Assembly: GCA_027886175.1 (NCBI GenBank)
Contig: JAJNNQ010000023.1
Coordinates: 1,332,501-1,396,500, forward strand
Length of the DNA stretch: 64,000 nucleotides
Origin: Phylloscopus collybita
Lineage: Eukaryota > Chordata > Aves > Passeriformes > Phylloscopidae
Direction: 5' to 3'
A program made the translations under genes and the position numbers. Positions within the stretch are counted from its first letter, which is position 1, and each line of letters begins with the position of its first letter. Positions 35,640-47,500 of the stretch are shown piece by piece. Below the pieces are notes generated by a model. The model saw only the letters and a program-made list of their open reading frames with translations, made no database searches and was not told the DNA's origin.

Positions 35640-35875
35640 TGCCTGTCCTGCCCAGGGACAGGAGCCAGGGAATGGCTGGAGCTGTGGCAGGGCAGGGTTG
35701 GGGTGGGATTTCAGGGAAAGGTTCTTCCCCCAGAGGGTTCCCAGGGAATGGACACAGCCCCAGAGCTCCAGGAGAGCTTGGACAGCACTGCTGGGGTGCC
35801 CGGGGTGGGGTTGCTGGGGGGTCTGGCAGGGCCAGGAGCTGCACTGGGTGATCCTGTGTAGGATCCCAGCTCAGG
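35640..35875 (+). mobile_element. CR1-like LINE 3' end, diverged
   Basis: The order 'GGGACAGGAGCCAGGGAATG', 'GGGATTTCAGGGAAAGGTTC', 'CAGGGCCAGGAGCTGCACTG' and 'GGTGATCCTGTG' matches the 3' end of a distinct avian CR1 subfamily. More diverged than the others and without a tail. Confidence 0.6.
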
Positions 35876-36748
35876 CAAGACAGGCTGGTGATCTCTCCCT
35901 GAGCACAGGCTCTTACCTTCCCTGGTGCTCCCCATCCCCGAGTGCAGGAAGAGGGAATGGTCAAAGTCAGCTCTGCTGGGGCTTAGCAGAGGGAGAAGGG
36001 AGCAGGCATCAGGGCTCAGCTCTGTTGGTGAGTGTCTGCCTGAGCATGCAGCTGCCTAAATCCCAGAGATTACTCGCAGCAACCTCAGCACAAGAGTTAA
36101 TGCTGAAGGAAAAACTTCAATGTCAAGAGCATGAGTAATAACCAAGCTGGCACTTAACGGTTCAAACAGAAGATAAGAGCTAAGGCTGGATTCTCAGAGG
36201 GCCCACGTTATCTCTTTTATATATGTCACAACTGAAGAAATGAAGAATATAAAAGTTATTTATTGGCGTTGCGTTCCTGCAGTACTTTTATCATGTTGAG
36301 TGTGCACTGACCCCACGGTACCACAGAACTGGAGAAGGGATTAACAGATTAAGGGAATCCTCTATCTCAGTAGGACCAGATTTGGGGGTGATCTTCACCC
36401 TCTGACCCCTTCACAGCTCTTCCCTGTTCGCTGGGGAAGCTGCTGGGATACTCCTGCCCAGCTCTGAGCCTTCCCCTCAGGGTGAGGAACACATTTTGAC
36501 CCTCTGGGCAGGAGGCTGGAGGGGATCTGCTGCAGGCACTTGCACTGGCCCAGGGGCTAGCTCTGCTTTTTGGGGGAGACCATCACCAGGGCTGATCTTT
36601 TCCCCACTCCTGCGACGCCAGCCAGAGAACTCGGAGGTCCTGCTGGGTGGACATGGTGCAAGAACCAGCTGGAGCAGCCTGGTGCTGACAGCAGAGGCAC
36701 AGCAAGGTGAGAGGACTGGAAGGGCTGGAGAAATAAAATTTAGGCAGG
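35876..36748. other. Unique non-coding; AT-rich 36130-36310
   Basis: No gene is seen. Bases 36130-36310 are AT-rich and non-repetitive. Confidence 0.45.
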
Positions 36749-37636
36749 GAAAATGTAAGATCTTACAGGAAAAGGTAAGATCTTACAGGAATATGTAAGA
36801 TCTTACAGGAAAAGGTTAAGATCTTACAGGAAAATGTAAGATCTTACAGGAAAAGGTTAAGATCTTACAGGAAAAGGCAAGATCTTACAGGAAAATGTAA
36901 GATCTTACAGGAAAAGGTTAAGATCTTTCAGGAAAATGTAAGATCTTACAGGAAAAGGCAAGATCTTACAGGAATATGTAAGATCTTACAGGAAAATGTA
37001 AGATCTTTCAGGAAAAGGTTAAGATCTTAGAGGAATATGTAAGATCTTACAGGAAAAGGTTAAGATCTTACAGGAAAATGTAAGATCTTACAGGAATATG
37101 TAAGATCTTGCAGGAAAAGGTTAAGATCTTACAGGAAAAGGTTAAGATCTTACAGGAAAATGTAAGATCTTTCAGGAAAAGGCAAGATCTTACAGGAATA
37201 TGTAAGATCTTGCAGGAAAAGGTTAAGATCTTACAGGAAAAGGTTAAGATCTTACAGGAAAAGGCAAGATCTTACAGGAAAAGGTTAAGATCTTACAGGA
37301 AAATGTAAGATCTTACAGGAAAATGTAAGATCTTTCAGGAAAAGGTTAAGATCTTACAGGAAAATGTAAGATCTTTCAGGAAAAGGTTAAGATCTTACAG
37401 GAAAAGGTTAAGATCTTACAGGAAAAGGCAAGATCTTACAGGAAAAGGCAAGATCTTACAGGAAAATGTAAGATCTTACAGGAATATGTAAGATCTTGCA
37501 GGAAAAGGTTAAGATCTTACAGGAAAAGGTTAAGATCTTACAGGAAAAGGCAAGATCTTACAGGAAAATGTAAGATCTTTCAGGAAAAGGTAAGATCTTT
37601 CAGGAAAAGGTTAAGATCTTACAGGAAAATGTAAAA
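36749..37636. repeat. 20/21-bp palindromic minisatellite, about 43 copies
   Basis: Units of the form GTAAGATCTTACAGGAAAA with endings TG, GG, GGC or TAT, each holding AGATCT (a BglII site) inside a TAAGATCTTA palindrome, extended to GTAAGATCTTAC in many units. Variants include TTTCAGG and TTGCAGG for TTACAGG. It is the longest tandem array in the window (about 890 bases), strongly A-rich on the plus strand. Each unit also carries GTAAG and TTACAGG, words that resemble splice donors and acceptors. Confidence 0.97.
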
Positions 37637-40600
37637 TTTCCGTCAAAGTACCTAAAGGTAGGAAAGAAAAAATAGAGGAGAAAGGGGGAGGGAAGCAACA
37701 AACTTCAGTAAGTACAAAATACATCTCTTAAGTTTCCTTGGTTGTGTGATAGGGGATCTTGGCAATGCTGCATGTGCTGTCCTTGGCTGAAAATTTATCC
37801 TCCTGTCCTAGCTGTGGTTCCTAAGTGGCAATTCCTGCTGCTGGGGATTCCTGAACAGCAGAGTGGCTGGGCAGAGCTCAGCAACGCCTGGGGCTGCGGG
37901 GCAGACCGAGTGCAGCAGGAAAAAAAAAAAAAAAAGCCGAGCTGCACTCCCAAACCGAGTTTAGATCGGTGCAGGAAGGCAAAAAAACCCCTGGGGCGTT
38001 TTTGAAGCATGGCATGTCGGGCTGAGCTAAACAGCCCAGTCTACACAGACCATCAGGGTGTTTACGTGCTGCAGGCAGAGGGATTGCTCTGGGGCTGCAG
38101 GCACAGGAAAGGTCAATCATTAATTCTTGGAACAGATGGGACAGTTTTTGCCTGCATCTTCCTACAACCTGACGGTGGCCAGGTGGTGACTGTCACGGAT
38201 CTGTCTGTGATCCGCAGTTAGTGTCTGTCACTGAGTAATTCTTGACCCTTGAAAAACGCTTGCAGGCTGTAAAATGTGTGAGAAATCCAAGCCTGTGCCC
38301 TTTGACAGAGCTCCAGGTAGGTCCTTGCACTCTGTCTGGTCTCCCAGGCTGGGAGGGAAGTGGAGGATTTCAGGTCTCAGACAGGATGTGTGTGATATAC
38401 CCTGGCAGAGTGAATGTTAAATATTATAGTTCAGTCCACCAGCTGCAGTGTGTGGATGTTTAAGCTCACGGATCACCTTTCTTAATTATTCCTGTTAGTG
38501 GTGTCCCTGTTCTGGCTCGTTTAAGGAAACCAAGTGAGAAATGGGTAGAGGTAGGGTACTGGGGTAGGTGTAGATCAGCTTGAACATCTCAGTGGGCATC
38601 AGGGAGTGCTTAGAAGAACCTTCCTGTGCCAAGAACAGTCCGAGTACTGTGGTGTTCCTGGTCAAAATCACATGTGTTTGTTATTCTGACTATCAGGACA
38701 AACTCCAGCTGGAAGATGGAAGAGCTTTCCAGGAAAGAAGGATCATCACAGGATGGGCAGAGGGTTGGCAAATGCAGTTCTGGGTGCAGACCTCCCTGGG
38801 CTGATCTGGGCAGTCCAAGTGTGCTCTCAATGGCACTTTGGAGAGCTGTGTTTTGACAGCTTTAATTCCTCTGATCTCATCTTACATAAAATGTCCTGGA
38901 TTTTTGGCATCAGCATCACCCTTTTTCAGAATGACTGGTACCTCTGAAGTAAACCAAATGTGAGGCTGGGGCAATTACAGCTGAAATTTAACATTCAGGA
39001 TTGAAGTGTGGCTTGTTGTGAGTGACAAGCAAGTGAGAAATAATCTTTGTGGTTCAGGCCACTCAACACTTCTCATCTCAAGAGCCTCTTTCCATTTGTC
39101 AATAACTCTGATGAATGCCCAGGACCAGGAGTCCTCATGCCCTGTATCTGTCTTGTCCTGGATTTGTTTATAACATCACGCTGAAAACCACTGGAGTTGC
39201 ATCAGAGAAGGAGATTAGAGAAAACCAGTTGGTTTTTCCCATTTTTTTTTTTCCCAAAATTCTTACGACTTTCCCTTTGAGAAGCTCCAGCAGATGCAGG
39301 CTGTGGAGCAGCACATGACATTTGGCAGAGGTGGTGGTGTGTGTGTGTGTGTGTGTCAAGATGTGCCTCCTTGTGCTATCCCAGAGAAAAGATGCCCAAA
39401 TTTGGGAACATTAAAAGTGTTTGAAAAGCCCTGGTTCACACAGGCTCGATGGGAGGTGGCTGGAGTTTAACACCTCAAACCTTGCAAGCAGCATTTGTCT
39501 GCACAGGCCGTGCTGCAGCTCTGCTCTCTGTGAGCCCTGCTGGGGACAGGCTTGGGGGAGGAGCAGAACATGGATGTGGAAGTCCTGGAGAACAACCCAG
39601 ATCCTGCAGGGCAGAGGAAGAACACAGGAGAAGGATCCTGGGGTGGGAAAGGACTCAGGAGCACAGCTGGGGACAAGAGGAAAATAATGTGGAGATCCAG
39701 CTGGGGGAACAGGCAGGATTGACCTGAGAACAAGTGATGCTGGTGCAGAGGTAGAAAGGGAAAAAGGTGACACGAGGCCCCTTGGGAGCTCAGAGCTGGA
39801 GGAGCTGGAGGATGAGTGAAAAACTGCCCAGAAAAAAGGGCAATAAATAAATAACTAACCTAATATTGGGGGTTAGTCTGGGGGATGATGTCCAGTGTGT
39901 CTGGTCATGCCTGATGCTCTGCCTCTGTGCTGGAGGCACACAGGGCACCACAGCTTACTTCTCTGTCGTGGAACAAATCTCCTGCTGAGCCCCTTGGATG
40001 CAGAGCAGTGCTTTGGGTACTGCTTGGCTAACTGCAGACTTGTTCCCAAAAATCACAGGAGAGGAATTAGCAGGCTTAAGAGCAGCTGGCTCTCCCTATG
40101 GACTGGCATGATCTTCTCATGTACCCCATGAGATGCAAGTGGCTTCAAAAGCTGAAAGTTCACAGTAAAACTGACAGCTTCACAGTAAAAATGACAGGGA
40201 CCCTGGGATCTCGTGTTTTGCCAGCAGAATATCAGAGGAAGAAAAAGGCCAAAAGGATAAGTACTGGAGCTGATTTTCTGTGTGCCATCACCCACAGTGT
40301 CCCTTGTACCTCTGTGTCCCAGGGCACACAAAAGGAGGTTGCACTTGAAATTTGGAGCCTCCTGCCCTCCCTGTCCACTGAGACCCCCACCACCCCCCAG
40401 AACAGCCCAGGCAGCAGCCAAGGAGGCCCCCAAGTTGGCTCTGCCCCCCTGCCATGGCAAGCTTCACTGTGTCAAGCCTGAGAGGACAGTTTTGTGTCCT
40501 GGAGTGCTGTGGAGGAAGGGCTGCCATCCCTGGCAGCATGGAGAGGGGGAAGCACTCCTGTCTGTGCAGCTTTCCACCACAGAGGCTCTACCTCACTGGC

Positions 40601-41064
40601 TTTTTCTATCTTTGAGAAACAAACCTCCCACTTGTCCATATTTCCCTTCCTCAGAAGCCACCAGTCTTTTAGCAGTGGCATAACCAGCCCCCCTGGCACC
40701 AGGAATCAGGAGGAAGGCTCTGTGCAGTGGCTCCATGAGGTCACAGGGCTGTTGCTGCCTCCCCTGTGAACCAGCCAGGAGCCCTGCCAGCATGATGCTC
40801 CTCAAACACAAGCAGGCAGCAACTGCTCCATGCCTGCAGCCCTGGAACACCTCCCTGCACAGGCACAGAGGGAGTGAAAAAACCCAGCAGGCTCCTGACT
40901 ACTGCGTGGTGTTGTCATTTCTGGGAAAGCCAGCTCCCAGCCCTGTGCTGAGCAGCAGATTGCATTGGGAACATCCCTGGCCACGCTGGGCTGGAGCCCT
41001 GCACAGGCTCTGAGAGAGCTCAGCCCAGGGACAGCTCCTGCCACAGCTGCTGGCACTCAGGAGA
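37637..41064. other. Unique non-coding sequence
   Basis: No gene is recognised. An A run of about 17 lies at 37920-37936 and a short A/T run at 39241-39252. Confidence 0.5.
39337..39356. repeat. (GT)10 microsatellite
   Basis: Ten uninterrupted GT dinucleotides after GGTGGTG. Confidence 0.95.
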
Positions 41065-41339
41065 ACCACAGAATCACAGAATCACAGAATCACAGAACCA
41101 CAGAATCACAGAACCACAGAACCACAGAACCACAGAATCACAGAACCACAGAACCACAGAACCACAGAACCACAGAATCACAGAATCACAGAACCACAGA
41201 ATCACAGAATCACAGAATCACAGAATCACAGAATCACAGAACCACAGAACCACAGAACCACAGAATCACAGAACCACAGAACCACAGAACCACAGAATCA
41301 CAGAATCACAGAATCACAGAATCACAGAATCACAGAATC
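41065..41339 (-). repeat. Expanded CR1 octamer tail, about 34 copies
   Basis: Eight-base units CACAGAAT and CACAGAAC, i.e. ATTCTGTG and GTTCTGTG on the other strand, repeated for about 275 bases. This is the terminal octamer of the minus-strand CR1 that follows directly at 41340. CR1 copies usually carry only a few octamers, as the others in this window do. The two variants are clustered in runs, which suggests block-wise expansion. Confidence 0.96.
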
Positions 41340-41725
41340 CCCAGGATGGAAGAGACCTTCAAGATCATCAAGTCCAACCCAGCCCTAACACCTCAGCTAA
41401 TCCATGGCACCAGTGCCACATCCAGTCTTGTTCTAAACACCTCCAGGGATGGTGACTCCAGCACCTCCCCAGACAGACCATTCCAGGACTTTATTACTCT
41501 TTCAGTGGAAAACTTTTCCCTGATATCCAACCTGTATTTCCCTTGACACAGCCTGAGCTTGTGTCCTCTCCTTCTGTCCCTCGTTGCCTGGAGAAAGAGA
41601 CCAACCCCCAGCTGATACAACCACCCTTCAGGGAGTTGTAGAGAGTGATAAGATCACCCCTGAGTCTCCTTTTCTCCAGGCTGAGCACCCCCAGCTCCCT
41701 CAGTGGTTCCTCACAGGGTTTGTGT
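41340..41725 (-). mobile_element. CR1 LINE, minus strand, 3' UTR
   Basis: Read on the minus strand: 'CTGAGCCTGGAGAAAAGGAG'-type block near 41675, then 'TTTATTACTCTTTCAGTGGA' (complement) and 'CACCATCCCTGGAGGTGTTT' (complement of about 41438-41457), then 'GACTTGATGATCTTGAAGGT' (complement) before the octamer array. Same subfamily as 1962 and 28568 and the best preserved of the three. Confidence 0.95.
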
Positions 41726-44377
41726 TCCAAGACACTCTGTGTGAGGCAGAGGGACCTGCTGCAGGCACAGGGATGGGGCAGGGGTGTGGGACACTCACCC
41801 CTCTCAGCACAGGGCAGAAGGGAAAAGCATTAGGTCTGGAACTCACTGAATGCCCTGGGGGCTGGAGGAATCTGTCCCAGCTGGTCTCACCCACCGAGCA
41901 CAGAGTGGGACTCACAGCCTTGTGTGAATGGGTGGGACAAGGGAAGGGACAGGAGAGTGTGTCCCTTCCCTTCCGTGGGGATCCCTGCAGAGATCTGTCA
42001 CCTGAGGCTGGCAGCCTGTCTGCAGGGAAAGGGCTGAGATGTCAGCCAGCACACAGCTCTGCAACCCTTAGGGCCTCCCCTGGATCTGCCAGGGCTCTCC
42101 ACCTCTCCACATCCCTGACAGGAGAGGTGGGAGAGGCAGGAGCCCTCTGGAATTGCAGTCAGGTCACACAGACACAGCAGAGGGACGTGAAGGGCTGGGC
42201 TGTGGCTGCAGCAGGGTGCCTGTCCCCTCAGGTGAGGATGGGAAGAACAAGAAACCTTGCTGGGAAGAGAAGTTGCTTCCCATTGGCATCTCTGGAGCTC
42301 CCTGGCACAGGCAGGGCTCTCTTGTGCCATCAGCTGGCCTACAAGGTCAGCTCTGAAGGCCGTGGCAGAGAGGAGAAGGACTGCCCTGTCCCCACAGCTG
42401 ATGTCTGGGACAATCCTGGTGATGCTGGCAGGAAAGGGCAGCACAGGCTGCACTTTGCTCAGACCAGCAAACAGCAGCATTTCCCCAACTCCTGCCACAG
42501 CAGCTTCAGCACAGAGGTTTTGACATGCTTGGCAATTTTCAGCTCGCAGCTCACCCAGACGTGGGTGGCATTTAGGTGACCTGCAGGAGGCCCTTTGCTC
42601 CCCCAGGCTCACAGACAAATACCAATTTCCTCTTCCAGCTCCTAGAGGTGAGCAGGTGACAGGTGTCAGCTGTTCTCTTCTTCTGTTTAGAAGTAGCTGA
42701 GCTGATTTTGCTGAGATATTCGCAATTCTAGGAAAAACTTAACCCTGACATTTGATTCCTGGCTAAGCTGATAGCTGGCTAAAAAAGATCCAACACTAAT
42801 AAAAACAAAATAATAATTAAAAAAAATAAAAAAAAATCTTATTTGCTTCTAAACACCGAAAAACTGCACTATTAGCAGCTGTTTGTTTTCTGCTCCTGTT
42901 TTTTTTTATTTTCACAGAAATATTTGCAGAAAATCTTGTTAGGATATTTTCTTAGCATTTCAGCCAGTGCTCTGGTTGCTCCAGCTCTCCCTTCCCAGGC
43001 AGGGCTCTCACGGGAGGCGCAGGGCAGCACTAATGAGGGGCTCGCTGTGCTCCACTGCCCACGGCAGTCCTGCTGAATCTTCCCTTATATGTCAGTCTTC
43101 CCAGAGCCTCAACCTTTCCCACCACTTCCACCATCTTCAGTCTTTTCCCCTCAAGGCCAGCCAGGGCACTGGCCAGCTTGGACAGTGCCGTGTGTGATGC
43201 CTTGGGGTGATGGAAATGCTGAAATGTTGCACAATGCCTTGGTTTCCCACCCTCCTGACACTCATCTGACCTGTGTGCTGGGTGTATTCCATCCCCTTCT
43301 CTAGTGGGTGTCCTTAGGTCCGAGCAGGGAGCAGATGTTGGGGATTTCTGGTGTCCCCAAGGGGTGGCAGAGACCCCCTGCACACCAGGGGTGACAGCCT
43401 GGCTCTACCAGCCCACACAGCCACGGAGTGGGAGAGCCTGAGAACACCCTGCCTTCCTAAATCCTCACCAGCTGCAGGACCCAAGAGCAAATTTCACTGT
43501 GAGGGAGCCAGCAGGGAACACTCCCACCCCAAGGGACAAACTCCCACCCCAAGGGACAAAAGCAGGGAACACTCCCACCCCAAGAGCAAATTTCACTGTG
43601 AGGGAACAAGCAGGGAACACTCCCACCTCGAGGCTTTGGACAGCAGATGGTCCTGGGAGAAGGCAGGAGGGTCAGGAGTTGTTGAGGAGCCTCCTGAGAA
43701 GCAGTTTCACACCTGCCTGGTGGAGATGGAGGGCAGCTCCTGGGAAAAGGGAGCACCATCATCCCCCCAGTCCTGCTGGCCGTGTTTGGGTGGTGCTGAT
43801 GAACAGAAAGGGCTCAAGGCTGAACTGCTCCTGGTAAATAGAGTGCAGGTCCCAGTGATGTGGAGGGGGAAAAACGAACCTGGCAGAGCTGCAGGCTCAG
43901 ATTCTGGGAATCTCTTTGCAACTTCCAGCCCTCTGCAATCCAGGGAGGGTGAGCAGAGCACCCTGACCTTGGGGTAGTGTTGGGACCACCATGGGGAGAG
44001 GTGGATGAGGTGAACCTGCCCATCACCAGGGTCCCTCCCTCACCTCAGGCACCCACTGCACTTGCCCAGGGCTTTTCCTGCTTTCCTCAGGTCGGGTGCA
44101 AGGTTGCCCAGCTGCAGTTTCCTCCTGGTTAAAAAAAAAAAGGTGCTGGGCAGGTCAACAAAAGCAAGTGCTGCTCAGTAGAGAAGGAAAACCAACAACA
44201 GAGGGAATGGTGGGGCTGGAGAATTCAGTGCTTTCTCTGCTTCAACTGCTCCTAGAGTGATTAACGTTAATGAAGTGATTAATGCAATTAACTGACTACA
44301 AAGGGGGAGAAACGTGGATTGAATAAGAGAAGAATCAGTTGGAGAGTGCTTACATAAATGAAATCCACTTATTTTCA
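41726..44377. other. Unique non-coding sequence
   Basis: The 331-codon frame beginning in the CR1 at 41584 has no recognisable domain and is rejected. Bases 42790-42960 are AT-rich. A locally duplicated segment ('GCAGGGAACACTCCCACC' and 'CCCCAAGGGACAAA') recurs several times at about 43490-43625. Confidence 0.5.
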
Positions 44378-44470
44378 CCTCAGCCTCATTGCCCTCCTCT
44401 GGACACGCTCAAGCATCTCAATGTCCTTCCACACACCCAGCTGGGCAGGAGCTGATTCCCATGTCAGGGC
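44378..44470 (-). mobile_element. CR1 LINE fragment, minus strand
   Basis: 'TTGCCCTCCTCTGGACACGC' and 'TCAATGTCCTTCC' are the complement of the CR1 region upstream of the 3' UTR. The match fades within about 100 bases. Confidence 0.6.
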
Positions 44471-47286
44471 AGCCAGCTGGATAGAGCAGAGGCCGTGACC
44501 CTTTGTCAGCTCACAGAGTGGCACAGCCCCACCTCCCTGTTTCAGCAGGGTTTGGGGGCTGTCTGAGCCTTTTTTTTGTGCACCTCCAAGCATCCTGATT
44601 GTCCCTCCCCTGCCTGCCCAGGGCTGTGAGCTGAGCCTTTTGCTGCTGGTCCACAGGATGCTGTAAATCTTGGGGAGCTGCTGCTGTGAAGCCCTTCACA
44701 GCACCCAGCCTGCTGTCTATTGAGAAAAGCCAATACCCTTCTGTCTGTCAGATGGCACTTAACCACCGCTGTTATTCTAGATGAGTGAACACTTGTGTTA
44801 TATTTTCCAATAGCAAAAACTGGGGTCAGCGGGGTGTCTGCTGTTTTAGCCAAATCCAGATGGGGTTTTCCTATAAACAAGTGCACACAGAATATTTATA
44901 CAGGCGATGGCACCTGACGCCTCAACACTTAGGCCATCCTATTGAGTAGCCACTCATACTATAAGTCACTTCAGTGCATTAAGTAAATATTTTAATATAG
45001 CCATGTCACTGTTTATTATATGATGGCGGGGGCCCAAATCTTGCCTAATGCTTGGTTAAAAAGTCAGTTTACACCATCCTTTACAGTGAATCAAAGAATG
45101 CATAAACGGGGCTCTTTTGTTACTCAGAGCTCTGTTTACTTTACTTTTCTGTAAACCTTTCGAAACACTTGCTTATAAGAGCTGATAGAACCCAGATTTT
45201 CCCCAGGGGCTGAGGTGTTCATGATGTCGGGAAGGTAGTAATCAATGGAGTTTCCACTGAGCAGCCCCGAGCTCATCCCTCAATATCTGTCCCTGGTTCT
45301 GGCTGAGAACCAGCTTGGGGTGGCACAGAGGCTGCTCAGCAGCTCCTGCTCCAGCACAGGGAGCTCTGACACACCTGGGGCCAGGTGCAGCCACACAGAG
45401 CCACACATCTTTGGAGGCAAAGGTCCAGCCTGCATCAGGGAAGGGTGTCTGGCTTCTTCTCCAGCTCAGGGACTGTGTGAGGTGGTGGCCAGAGGGATGA
45501 ATTCATCTTTGAAGACAAAATGCTGCACTAGTGAGGGCCAAAGTAGAGCAAAGCACACCTTGCTGGGAGCCATCCAAGGATGCTGCTCAACACAGAGCAG
45601 CCTGGGCACGAACAGCACCTGTGTCCCCTCCTGCTGTGGGTTCCCCACCCTGATCCAGAGCTGTGCTTTCACCTTGCTATGGGCAGCAAGGTGAGAGTCA
45701 CACCTGGAGCAGCAGCAGCAGCACCTGCTGGGGCCCCAGGCAGCCTGCTGAGGTCTGGGTGCACTGGGACACAGTGATCCCCTGTCCCTGCAGCTGTGCT
45801 GGGCAGGACAGCAGTGCCAGTCCTGATGCCCTGGCCCTGAGACCACCCTCAGCTTCCTTGTCAGCAGAAGCTTCAACACCCTCACTGACCCTCTTGTCCC
45901 TTGCCAGAAAGCCAGTCCCAGCAGCAGCACGTGGGGATGGGTGAGGATGGGCTCTCACCCTGCTGCCTCCCTCCCCTGCCATGTGTGGACTGCAGCAGGA
46001 GTGCTGGAGTGTGAATCCTGAATCCCTGGCCCCTGTAATATATTGTTCTCCATTTCCCCCAGGGCAGCCTTGTTCCATTGGATAATTGGAAAGTATTTAT
46101 CTGTGTCATATTAAGACCCATTTGGGATAATTGTGAAATTGGCAGCCCCGGCTCTCTTTTGTTTAGACCAGGGTATAATTTGGTTAATGTTATTGTTTTT
46201 TTTAACTTTGCCACAAGAAGGCGGAAATCCAGATTCCATTATTTAGCAAGTAGCTCTGAGGAATGTCCCTTGGCAGCAGGGACCTGCAGTGGGGCCACAG
46301 AGCTCCTGGCAGCCTTGGAACATTTGGTGGGCACGTTGAGTCTCAGCTGGGCCTCAAGAGAGCCCCTTTGCCAAAGATCTCCATCCTTTCCTGATGCGTG
46401 TTCCTGCTCCCTGCCTGCTCTGTGCTGTGCCACACACCAGGCTGGAGCAGCTGCCACTGGGTTTGTGTGGGACAGGGACTGTGGCAATGCCTTCACTGGG
46501 GGCAAAAAGGCAGCTCAAGCCTGGTTGAGCAGCTGGTCCCAACCACAGGGACACGACTGGAGGAGAGCATGGAGTGCTCAGGGTGCTTTGAGTCTGGGTG
46601 ATTTTGCAGATAAATTTAGGCTTGCAGGATTTATTAAAATTTCCAGCCAGTAGGAGAGAGTGATGTTCTTGAACAGCCTTCCAAAGCAGAAAGTAGGGGC
46701 AAGGAGCCTAGGCTGTTTGTAGATGGAACTTGATAAGTTAATGGAAGGGATTTGATGACGTGACAGAAATGATCCTAGAGTGAAAAATTAAGTCATGGGA
46801 TAATGGGCCTTGAATGTTCCATTTGTTTGCATCTCTGGAAGCATGCTTTAAAAAAAAGTGGTTCTTTAGTTCTTGATATTCTTTGGTGCACTATGGTTGA
46901 TCATCCCCAGGTCTGAGCTGCCTAAAGGAACCACAGGTTTTCTTTCCTCCTGGTGCAGCCTTGGTTTTTGGGATGGAGAGAGGAGCTTGATTTCTTTCAC
47001 AGCATTTTGGCTGGAGGTGGGCTCTGGACCTGCTGCACTGCTGCTGCCAGGTCAGAGCACTGCAGTGTGCCCGTGTGAGGCACCTTGCCCACTCTAAGGT
47101 GTTTCTTGGGCTTGGAGCCTTTTGCTCTTGGCTGGACTGTCAGAACCAGGTGCTTTTTTCCCTTCTTGTATGGGATGAAGTGGGTGTTCACCTGGGTTCA
47201 CCCAGGAGTTTCACTTGTCACAGTCCTGTGGGTGCAAGGAGAGCAGGAGGATGTTTACCTGCTTTGGTCTCTGAGAGAAAATGTTG
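44471..47286. other. Unique non-coding; candidate conserved blocks
   Basis: No exon is recognised. Bases 44885-45200 and 46060-46230 are AT-leaning, non-repetitive, and contain homeodomain-like ATTA/TAAT words. They are the kind of sequence often conserved near developmental genes, which is only a guess here. A short (CAG)n stretch lies at about 45703-45722. Confidence 0.45.
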
Positions 47287-47500
47287 AGGCAATTGGGGTT
47301 GTTCAGCCTGGAGAAGAGAAGCTTTGGGCTGATCTCATTTCAGTGCCTGAAAGGAGCTGCAAGGGAGATGGAGAGGCAGTTTACAAAGGCCTGGAGTGAC
47401 AGGATAAGGAGAAATGACCTTAAACTGACAGAGAGCAGGTTTAGATTGGCTGTTAGGAAGAAATTCTTCCCTGTGAGGATGGGGAGGGCAGTTGAAACAA
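47287..47500 (+). mobile_element. CR1 LINE fragment
   Basis: 'GGGTTGTTCAGCCTGGAGAA', 'GACAGGATAAGGAGAAATGA' and 'GAAGAAATTCTTCCCTGTGA' follow CR1 order on the plus strand. The last part of the element is missing. Confidence 0.85.

Noticed and set aside
41584..42579. 331-codon open frame, plus strand, the longest in the window
   Set aside because: It begins inside the antisense CR1, has no recognisable domain and no supporting exon structure. GC-rich DNA gives such frames by chance.
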